Assembly: GCA_963728875.1 (NCBI GenBank)
Contig: CAVSLJ010000002.1
Span: 434,001 to 498,000, forward strand
From: DASUPK01 sp963728875
GTDB taxonomy: Bacteria > Actinomycetota > Thermoleophilia > Solirubrobacterales > 70-9
Length of the DNA: 64,000 bases
Reading direction: 5' to 3'
This document shows, in pieces, positions 57,851-64,000 of the stretch. The number at the start of each line of letters is the position of its first letter. Position 1 is the first letter of the stretch. The position numbers and the translations under genes are program-made. The notes beneath the pieces are model-generated. The model ran no database searches, was not told the DNA's origin, and was given only the letters and a program-made list of their open reading frames with translations.

Positions 57851-60142
57851 GTGCGCAATGCCGATCGCCGCGGGCACACCCGGGTCGGAGAGGTCGACGG
57901 CCACGCGAGCACGCCCCGGGCCGACTCGATCACCCGTGAGCTGACGACGGAGCAGCGCGCTCTCCTCGGCGACCTCTTCGCCGTGATCGAGGAGCACAAG
58001 TCGGAGGCCGCGGAGCCGATCGACCGGCAGGAGATCGAGCGTGCCTTCGCCTTCGCCTGCGAGAGCCATGCCGGCCAGGAGCGGAAGTCGGGTGAGGACT
58101 TCATCACCCACCCGCTCGGGGTGGCGCGGATCTGCGCCGGCCTGCGCCTCGATACCGCCACGCTCTGCGCCGCGCTCCTCCACGACACGGTCGAGGACAC
58201 CAGCGCGAGCCTCGAGCAGGTCCGCGACGCCTTCGGCGACGAGATCGCCCAGCTGGTCGACGGCGTCACCAAGCTCACCGAGATCACCTTCAAGAGCCGC
58301 GACGAGAGGCAGGCCGAGAACTACCGCAAGATGATGGTGGCGATGGCCACCGATGTCAGGGTGATCCTGATCAAGCTGGCCGACCGCCTCCACAACATGC
58401 GCACGATCGGCGCGCTGCCGAAGCAGAAGCAGCAGGAGAAGGCGCGCGAGACCCTCGAGATCTTCGCGCCGCTGGCCCACCGCCTCGGGATCCACGCGAT
58501 GAAGTGGGAGCTCGAGGACCTCTCCTTCGCCACGCTCCACCCGCGCAAGTACGACGAGATCAAGGAGCTGGTCGCCCAGCAGCGCGTCGAGCGGGAGCGC
58601 TATGTGGAGGAGGCGGGTGAGTTCCTGGCCAAGGAGCTGTCGAAGGTCGGCATCGAGGCCGAGATCTCAGGCCGCGCCAAGCACTTCTATTCGATCTACA
58701 CGAAGATGACCCGCAAGGGCCGGGAGTTCAACGAGATCTTCGACCTGACCGCGATGCGGGTCCTGGTCGACTCGGTGAAGGACTGCTACGGCGCGATCGG
58801 GATCGTCCATTCGCTCTGGAAGCCGCTGCCGGGCCGCTTCAAGGACTTCGTCGCGATGCCCAAGGCGAACGCCTACCAGGCGCTCCACACCACCGTGATC
58901 GGCCCCGAGGGGCGCCCGCTGGAGATCCAGATCCGCACGCCGGAGATGCATGAGCTCGCCGAGTACGGGATCGCGGCGCACGTGATCTACAAGGAGGGCA
59001 CGTCCGAGGGCGATCCGGGCAAGGAGAAGATGACCTGGCTCCGCCAATTGATCGAGAACGAGCAGGACCAGGGCCCGAAGGCGTTCCTCGACGCACTGAA
59101 GGTCGACCTCTTCGAGGACGAGGTGTTCGTCTTCACGCCGAAGGGCGAGGTCAAGAACCTGGCGGCCGGATCGACGCCGCTCGATTTCGCCTACTCGATT
59201 CACACCGACGTCGGCCATCACTGCGTCGGCGCAAAGGTGAACGGGAAGATCGTGCCGCTGCACTACTCGCTGCGGAGCGGAGACATCGTCGAGGTGCTGA
59301 CCGCGAAGCAGGGCCGCGGGCCTTCGCGCGACTGGCTCAAGCTCGTGCGGACGAACCGGGCGCGCAACAAGATCCGCGCCTGGTTCTCCCGAGAGGGTCG
59401 CGAGGACGCCGAGCACGAGGGTCGAGACCAGCTCGCTCAGGCATTCAAGAAGCGCGGGCTGCCATATCCGAAGCTCGCCGGCTCGCCGCTGCTCGTCGAC
59501 GTGATCCGCGAGATGGGCTTCCGCAAGGCGGACGACTTCTACATCGCGCTCGGACAGTCCAAGGTCTCCACCAAAGTCGTCACCAACAAGGTCCTGCAGC
59601 GCCTCAAGCGCGGCGAAGCCGTCGAGGAGGAGCCGGCCGAGGGTCTGATCAAGGGCACCGACGACGCACGGCGGCGAACTCGCGAGGCCACCAGCTTCGG
59701 CATCAAGGTGAAGGGCATCGACGACGTGGCGGTGCGGCTCGCCAAGTGCTGCCGCCCCGTGCCCGGCGATGACGTCGTCGGCTACGTGTCGCTGGGGCGC
59801 GGCATCACCGTCCATCGGGAGGACTGCCGAAACGTCGCCGCGCTCAAGAAGGCACCGGAGCGCTTCACCGAGGTGGCGTGGGATGGCGACAACGAGTCCT
59901 CGTACCGGGTAGAGCTCCAGGTGGATGCCTGGGACCGAACGCGCCTCCTCGAAGACCTATCGCGCACCTTCGCGGAGGCGGGCCTGAACATCCTGGAGGC
60001 GCGATGCACCACCAAGCATCCGATGGTGAAGAACCGCTTCGTGCTCGAGGTCGGTGACACCGAGCAGCTCAAGGCCTGCATCTCGAGGCTGCGCAACGTC
60101 GACTCGGTCTTCGACGCCTACCGGGTCACTCCAACCGGCTGA
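57851..60142 (+). CDS. rel: Bifunctional (p)ppGpp synthetase/hydrolase Rel
   Basis: A 763-residue RelA/SpoT homologue that makes and degrades the alarmone (p)ppGpp. The hydrolase HD domain has AAFALLHDTVEDTSAS-type motif (LLHDTVEDTSASLEQV) with the intact HD pair. The synthetase domain has SGRAKHFYSIYTKMTRKGRE and RFKDFVAMPKANAYQALHTT. TGS (EVFVFTPKGEVKNLAAGSTP) and zinc-finger/ACT regions follow (RLAKCCRPVPGDDVVGYVSL; LEDLSRTFAEAGLNILEARC). The GTG start is the only standard start before the conserved part. recJ-rel order is common in Actinobacteria. Confidence 0.96.
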   Translation: MRNADRRGHTRVGEVDGHASTPRADSITRELTTEQRALLGDLFAVIEEHKSEAAEPIDRQEIERAFAFACESHAGQERKSGEDFITHPLGVARICAGLRLDTATLCAALLHDTVEDTSASLEQVRDAFGDEIAQLVDGVTKLTEITFKSRDERQAENYRKMMVAMATDVRVILIKLADRLHNMRTIGALPKQKQQEKARETLEIFAPLAHRLGIHAMKWELEDLSFATLHPRKYDEIKELVAQQRVERERYVEEAGEFLAKELSKVGIEAEISGRAKHFYSIYTKMTRKGREFNEIFDLTAMRVLVDSVKDCYGAIGIVHSLWKPLPGRFKDFVAMPKANAYQALHTTVIGPEGRPLEIQIRTPEMHELAEYGIAAHVIYKEGTSEGDPGKEKMTWLRQLIENEQDQGPKAFLDALKVDLFEDEVFVFTPKGEVKNLAAGSTPLDFAYSIHTDVGHHCVGAKVNGKIVPLHYSLRSGDIVEVLTAKQGRGPSRDWLKLVRTNRARNKIRAWFSREGREDAEHEGRDQLAQAFKKRGLPYPKLAGSPLLVDVIREMGFRKADDFYIALGQSKVSTKVVTNKVLQRLKRGEAVEEEPAEGLIKGTDDARRRTREATSFGIKVKGIDDVAVRLAKCCRPVPGDDVVGYVSLGRGITVHREDCRNVAALKKAPERFTEVAWDGDNESSYRVELQVDAWDRTRLLEDLSRTFAEAGLNILEARCTTKHPMVKNRFVLEVGDTEQLKACISRLRNVDSVFDAYRVTPTG

Positions 60143-60187
60143 GCAAAACCAATCCTTTTGCGCTTGAATCGCGTTACAAGGACACGG

Positions 60188-60871
60188 ATGTTCAAGCGCG
60201 GGACGACAGGGAGACGGCTGGGGCTGGCGATCGCGCTGGTCGTTCTCGGAGCGATGGCCTACGCGGGCATCGCGCTCGCCGCCGCACCGATCATCGGCCA
60301 GGGCGACGACACCTACTCGGCGTCGACCTACACGATCGACCAGGGTGAGGTGGCGCAGCTGCAGGTCACAGGGAGCTCCCACAACGTCACGGCCAATCAG
60401 GCCGGACCGGACTCGAAGGCCCTGTTCCGGACTCCGACGATCTCCGGCGGCTCTGCCGGTGTGGACGGAACCCAGTACCTCTCCGCCGGGGACTACACGT
60501 TCTTCTGCTCAGTTCACCCGAGCACCATGCAGGCGACGCTCCACGTCAGCTCGAACGGGGCACCGCTGTCCCGGCCGTCCGCGCAGGTCTCCGTGCGAAG
60601 CAAGAAGCTCGCCAAGGCGACCAAGAAGGGGATCCCGGTCGCGATCACCACGAGCGCGAAGGTCGACGGCGTCTCCCTGGTCGCCAAGCTCGGCAAGAGG
60701 ACGATCGGCAAGCTGGACGGGCTCTCTCTGGCCGCGGGCCAGAGCTTCGCGACGGTGAAGCTCACCAAGGCCGGGAAGAGCAAGCTCTCCAAGAAGTCCA
60801 AGGCGTCGGTGTCCGTGACGGCGGACATCCCGTTTGGCTCACCCGCCACGGGCAAGGCCAAGCTGACCTAG
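60188..60871 (+). CDS. Secreted cupredoxin-like protein
   Basis: A 227-residue exported protein. Signal segment GLAIALVVLGAMAYAGIALA. A cupredoxin-like domain (about 35-135) shows candidate type-1 copper ligands: His in TGSSHNVTANQAG and Cys/His/Met in YTFFCSVHPSTMQATLHV. The second half (SKKLAKATKKGIPVAITTSA, later KAGKSKLSKKSKASVSVTAD) is Lys/Ser-rich and beta-like, a module frequent in Thermoleophilia-type exported proteins. The ATG at 60188 has AAGG 6 bases before it; a TTG at 60158 is an alternative. Confidence 0.82.
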   Translation: MFKRGTTGRRLGLAIALVVLGAMAYAGIALAAAPIIGQGDDTYSASTYTIDQGEVAQLQVTGSSHNVTANQAGPDSKALFRTPTISGGSAGVDGTQYLSAGDYTFFCSVHPSTMQATLHVSSNGAPLSRPSAQVSVRSKKLAKATKKGIPVAITTSAKVDGVSLVAKLGKRTIGKLDGLSLAAGQSFATVKLTKAGKSKLSKKSKASVSVTADIPFGSPATGKAKLT

Positions 60872-61299
60872 GCCTTCGCCGCAGCGCTCCGCACGCGCTC
60901 GGCGACCTTCCGCATCTCGTCCTCCGAGCCGTACTTCGTGCGCGGCCAGAAGAAGCCGCGCAGGCCGTCCTTCGGCTTGCGCGGGACGACGTGCACGTGC
61001 AGATGCGGGACGCTCTGGCTGACGGTGTTGTTGAGCGCGACGAAGGAGCCGGGCTTCCTCATCGCCCTTGGAACCGCCACGGAGAGAAGCTTGGCGTTCG
61101 CGAACAGGGGCTCGACCAGATCGGCGGGCAGATCGCCCAGCGTCTCGTGGTGATCGCGCGGAACGAGCAGGCAGTGCCCCGGGAAGAGAGGGCGGTTGTC
61201 GAGGAAGGCGATCGTGCGCTCGTCCTCGAACACCACGTGCGCGGACTCGTCGCCGGCGATGATCTGACAGAAGCGGCAATTAGGGTCCTGCTTACCCAA
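60868..61299 (-). CDS. HIT family protein
   Basis: A 143-residue nucleotide hydrolase/transferase of the histidine triad family. N-terminal CRFCQIIAGDESAHVVFEDE has a C-x2-C pair; the catalytic triad is in SQSVPHLHVHVVPRKP (H-x-H-x-H). Members hydrolyse AMP-linked substrates such as adenosine phosphoramidates. The TTG at 61299 (GKQDPNCRFC) is chosen; the upstream ATG at 61374 would overlap the divergent secreted-protein gene and add a non-family stretch. Its last 4 bases overlap the end of the cupredoxin gene. Confidence 0.92.
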   Translation of the reverse strand: MGKQDPNCRFCQIIAGDESAHVVFEDERTIAFLDNRPLFPGHCLLVPRDHHETLGDLPADLVEPLFANAKLLSVAVPRAMRKPGSFVALNNTVSQSVPHLHVHVVPRKPKDGLRGFFWPRTKYGSEDEMRKVAERVRSAAAKA

Positions 61300-61340
61300 G
61301 TCCGCGATACTGTCAGAGCGGGCTGGGGAGGAGAGGAACC

Positions 61341-61799
61341 TTGAAGGGAACGAAGACACTTCGCAGGACGGCAATCCTCGTGCCGCTCGCCCTGCTGTTC
61401 GTGGTGGCCCAATGGACCGTTCCCGCTGGGGCGGGCACCCCGATCAAGACGGGCAAGTACAAGGGCAAGACCACTCAGCAGGCCATCGGCGACAGCTTCC
61501 GCGCGATCCAGTTCACCGTCAAGAAGGGCAAGGTGACGATCACGACCGAGCCGTCGGTGGCCCGCGAGGACTGCGTCTCCACTCCCGTCTTCACCCAGGA
61601 CGGGACCTCGAGCAAGAAGCTCGCCAGCAATCGAACCTTCACGCTCACCCACACCTTTCTCGGCAACAAGATCGACAAGATCCACGGCAAGTTCGTGGAA
61701 TCGAACGAGATCCAGGGCTACGCGATCTACCACTTCAGCCAGCAGGACCTCTGCTCAGCGGGCAACAGCAAGGTCAACTTCACCGCGAAGCACAAGTAG
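61341..61799 (+). CDS. Small secreted protein (beta-rich, unknown)
   Basis: A 152-residue exported protein. Signal segment TAILVPLALLFVVAQWTVPA, then GTPIKTGKYKGKTTQQAIGD. The mature part is beta-rich, with two cysteines (REDCVSTPVF and QQDLCSAGNS) that could pair. It ends KVNFTAKHK. The pattern K-T-G-x-Y-K-G-K-T occurs in small exported proteins of related Actinobacteria but I know no function. TTG start with GAGGAGAGG upstream. It is divergent from the HIT gene. Confidence 0.75.
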   Translation: MKGTKTLRRTAILVPLALLFVVAQWTVPAGAGTPIKTGKYKGKTTQQAIGDSFRAIQFTVKKGKVTITTEPSVAREDCVSTPVFTQDGTSSKKLASNRTFTLTHTFLGNKIDKIHGKFVESNEIQGYAIYHFSQQDLCSAGNSKVNFTAKHK

Positions 61800-61860
61800 C
61801 GGCCACCAGGCCGCTCCACTTTGGAGCGGAGGCCGAAGGCCGTAGCGACTCATGTGGGGC

Positions 61861-61895
61861 GGCCGCTTGTGGCCGCGATCTGATGGCGAAGCCGT
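61861..61895 (+). repeat. 35-bp dispersed repeat, copy 2
   Basis: Matches 50241-50275 with one mismatch. It lies in the 99-base gap between the small secreted gene and the convergent kinase-like gene. See the first copy for its hairpin-forming core. Confidence 0.65.
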
Positions 61896-61898
61896 CCC

Positions 61899-62915
61899 TT
61901 AGGCAACTACGGTCAGCGCGCCGGGGTCCACCCCGAAGCTGAGCTCCGTGTGCTCGCCGATGTAGTCGCCGTCGACCTGCACGGGGAACGGACGGGGCTG
62001 CCCGTCCTCGTCCATCGAGATCGAGCGGACCATCGCCTCGCCGACGTCGTCGAACTCCTCGATCTGGCGGTGCTTCGAGGCGTGCAGGCGCCGGCTGAGG
62101 ACGCGGGCCGCGATCGGCAGCATGTCGCGCTGCTTGGCGCGGCGAAGGAGGGCCATCGAGAGGGTGCCGTCATCGAGGCCGATGTCCTCGCAGATGCGAA
62201 TGGGGACGTTGGCGAAGTAGGTGAAAGGGTCCGAGTTCTGGGCAATGGCGGTGACGCCCTCGTGCTTCTCGCCGTCGAGCTCGAGCTCGAGCTCGAGCCG
62301 CACCGGGTTGCGCAGGTAGTGGCGGTAGAAGCCGGAGATCGCAGCCCAGGTGTAGTACCACTGGCGGGCCCGGGCCTTGAGGAGCGGGTGGCCGTCGACC
62401 CGCTTGACGACCGTGGCGTCCAGGCCGACGCCGCAGGCGAAGACGAAGCGGCGACCGTTGCAGCGGCCGAGGTCGATCTTCCGGGGCTGGAAGTCATCGG
62501 CGAGCCCGATCAGGTGCTCGGTGGCGTCGACGACGTCGTTCGGGATGCCGAGGGTCCGGCAGACGACGTTGGTGGAGCCGCCCGGGAGAACCGAGACGGG
62601 GACGTCGGTCCCGGCCAGGCCGTTGGCCACCTCGTTCAGGGTGCCGTCCCCGCCGAAGGCGACGACGATGTCGTACTCGCCGTGGCGGGCCTCCCGGCCG
62701 ATCTCGATGGCATGCTCGGCGGCCTCGGTGTCGACCGCCTCGACCTCGTATCGCGCCTGTAGCGCGTACACGACCAGGTTCTTGAGCCGATCCGAGACGG
62801 TGGTCGCGTACGGGTTGACGATGATCAGCATCCGCTTCTTGTCAGCGTCCGGCTCGAGCGGGACGGCCTGGGCGGCGGGGGAGGGATCTCTCTGGGCAGG
62901 GGCGATCGTCGGCAC
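61899..62915 (-). CDS. Diacylglycerol/lipid kinase-family protein (YegS-like)
   Basis: A 338-residue soluble protein of the DAGK family. The nucleotide site is MLIIVNPYATTVSDRLKNLV, then DIVVAFGGDGTLNEVANGLA with the GGDGT motif, and VSVLPGGSTNVVCRTLGIPN. A beta-rich C-terminal domain (RRFVFACGVGLDATVVKRVD; RLELELELDGEKHEGVTAIA) completes it. It should phosphorylate diacylglycerol or a related lipid using ATP. Unlike the protein at 22885 it has no membrane segments. GTG start. Confidence 0.92.
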   Translation of the reverse strand: MPTIAPAQRDPSPAAQAVPLEPDADKKRMLIIVNPYATTVSDRLKNLVVYALQARYEVEAVDTEAAEHAIEIGREARHGEYDIVVAFGGDGTLNEVANGLAGTDVPVSVLPGGSTNVVCRTLGIPNDVVDATEHLIGLADDFQPRKIDLGRCNGRRFVFACGVGLDATVVKRVDGHPLLKARARQWYYTWAAISGFYRHYLRNPVRLELELELDGEKHEGVTAIAQNSDPFTYFANVPIRICEDIGLDDGTLSMALLRRAKQRDMLPIAARVLSRRLHASKHRQIEEFDDVGEAMVRSISMDEDGQPRPFPVQVDGDYIGEHTELSFGVDPGALTVVA

Positions 62916-62922
62916 GCCTTTC

Positions 62923-63993
62923 CTAACCCCGCGTGACGGCGGGGTTACCGCCGGGGATCAGGTCTCCGAGCTGGTCGATCGGCGGATCGGAGGTTGCCTC
63001 GTAGCGCAACACCTCGCCGTCGTCGACCTCGCGGACGTAGCCCGCATTGACCAGGAGGTCCACATGGCCGATCACCTCCGAGAGGGTCAGGAAGGCCTGG
63101 GTGACGGCGACGTCGCCCCAGAGCGCCTGTGCGAGCTCATGTCCGGTGCGGGGCTCCTCCGCGATCAGGCCGTAGAGCTTCTCCGCCCGCCGCTGGTGCA
63201 TCGCGAAGCGCTGGTCGATCAGGGCGACGTGGTCGGTGATCGGCTCGCCGTGCCCCGAGAGGACGATCTCGGCCGGGAGCTCGCGCGTCTTCTTGAGCGA
63301 CTCGAGGTAGGCGACCAGCGCCTGCGTGCGCTCGGCCGAGCCATCGAGCGGGCGCGAGATCAGGGGGTTGGAGGAGATGTGCTTGATCAGATGGTCGGCG
63401 GCGAGCAGGATCCGCCGCTCCTCGTCCCAGAAGACCGTGTCGGACGGGCTGTGGCCGGGTCGGTGCTGAACCTCCAACCGCCTATTGCTGAGCTCGACCA
63501 CCTCGCCGTCGTGGAGCGGCCTCGTCACCTTCGCCTTCGACCCCCAGGCCCGGAAGCTGCCGGTCACCTGGCGGAGCGCCGTGACCACCTCGTCCGAGAT
63601 CCCGTGCCGCCGCATCAGGGCGGCCGCCTCCTCGTCGTCGCGCTCGGCGTCGTCCCCGAAGTTCTCCACGAAGGGCACGAGCAGATCGAGGGCCGCCACT
63701 TCCGCCCCTGACCGCTTGGCGACGATGTCGACGAGCCCGAGATGGTCGATGTGCTGGTGCGTGATGATCACCAGCTCCAGGTCCTCGATCTTGTGACCCA
63801 GGGCTTCGAGCTGCCGCTCGAGCTCGTCGAGAGCCTTGCCGGAGTTGGGGCCGGAGTCGACGAGGGCGAGCGGCTCGCCCTCCAATAGGTAGGTGTTGAC
63901 GCGCCCGACTTGGAAGGGGGTCGGGACCCGCAGCACCCGGATGCCGGCGTCCGTGATCCGCTGCCAGACCTCGACCGGGGTTTCGTCAGTCAC
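62923..63993 (-). CDS. MBL-fold metallo-hydrolase
   Basis: A 356-residue metallo-beta-lactamase-fold protein. The metal motif H-x-H-x-D-H is in ELVIITHQHIDHLGLVDIVA (about residues 74-93), followed by VQHRPGHSPSDTVFWDEERR and ILLAADHLIKHISSNPLIS, and VLSGHGEPITDHVALI. The C-terminal winged-helix-like region (RTGHELAQALWGDVAVTQAF, LTLSEVIGHVDLLVNAGYVR) matches RNase-BN/LACTB2-like family members. Substrate is unknown. GTG start. It lies 7 bases upstream of the lipid kinase gene, on the same strand, and is probably cotranscribed. Confidence 0.92.
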   Translation of the reverse strand: MTDETPVEVWQRITDAGIRVLRVPTPFQVGRVNTYLLEGEPLALVDSGPNSGKALDELERQLEALGHKIEDLELVIITHQHIDHLGLVDIVAKRSGAEVAALDLLVPFVENFGDDAERDDEEAAALMRRHGISDEVVTALRQVTGSFRAWGSKAKVTRPLHDGEVVELSNRRLEVQHRPGHSPSDTVFWDEERRILLAADHLIKHISSNPLISRPLDGSAERTQALVAYLESLKKTRELPAEIVLSGHGEPITDHVALIDQRFAMHQRRAEKLYGLIAEEPRTGHELAQALWGDVAVTQAFLTLSEVIGHVDLLVNAGYVREVDDGEVLRYEATSDPPIDQLGDLIPGGNPAVTRG

Positions 63994-64000
63994 GAGCGGA

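Noticed and set aside
61300..61374. Longer HIT protein starting at 61374
   Set aside because: The extra 25 residues do not resemble the family and would overlap the divergent secreted-protein gene that has its own binding site.

Overview
The window is a GC-rich stretch of bacterial chromosome with many GTG and TTG starts, short intergenic gaps and families typical of Actinobacteria. The P-domain and lysine-tailed secreted proteins, the SecDF fusion and the pdxST-yebC-ruvCAB-secDF-recJ-rel order suggest a member of the Thermoleophilia (Solirubrobacterales or relatives). That placement is inference; no rRNA gene is present to prove it.

Region 1 (1-9088): the end of a pyruvate phosphate dikinase gene, dgt and dnaG on one strand, tRNA-Asn, two glycosyltransferases, an SDR oxidoreductase, a thioredoxin-like lipoprotein, an orphan HPt protein, and a CAT-anticodon tRNA.

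Region 2 (9046-13744): a compact integrative element in the CAT tRNA gene. It is bounded by 45-bp direct repeats and carries a tyrosine recombinase, a HicB-like/antitoxin/MazF module, four small membrane or secreted proteins, an 11-bp-period repeat array and repeated AATTGGTCCC motifs near both ends.

Region 3 (13745-34660): accessory and stress-type genes. These include an MFS exporter behind a perfect palindrome, a beta-carbonic anhydrase, a VOC protein, a flavoprotein disulfide reductase, greA, an LPG-synthase-type membrane protein, two lipid-kinase-like or PAP2 lipid enzymes, a GAP-family protein, a ClC channel, a large LuxR/MalT-like regulator, DUF2252, an ECF sigma factor with its DGPF/YciI partner, and glutamate decarboxylase.

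Region 4 (34681-38634): a hairpin terminator, a probable structured RNA, a lipoprotein, an RpiR regulator and pdxST.

Region 5 (38636-47781): the most unusual part. Two glycine-rich secreted proteins with Lys/Cys tails, one repeat-containing secreted protein, and six stand-alone P/Homo B-like secreted proteins sit between pdxST, an M29 aminopeptidase, yebC and ruvC. They appear to be inserted into a block that is normally contiguous.

Region 6 (47867-64000): ruvCAB, a zinc-ribbon/PAS protein, fused secDF, a DUF559 gene bracketed by 37-bp repeats, recJ, rel, a cupredoxin-like secreted protein, a HIT protein, a small secreted protein, a diacylglycerol kinase-like protein and an MBL-fold hydrolase. 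Recombination, protein export and stringent-response functions are clustered here.
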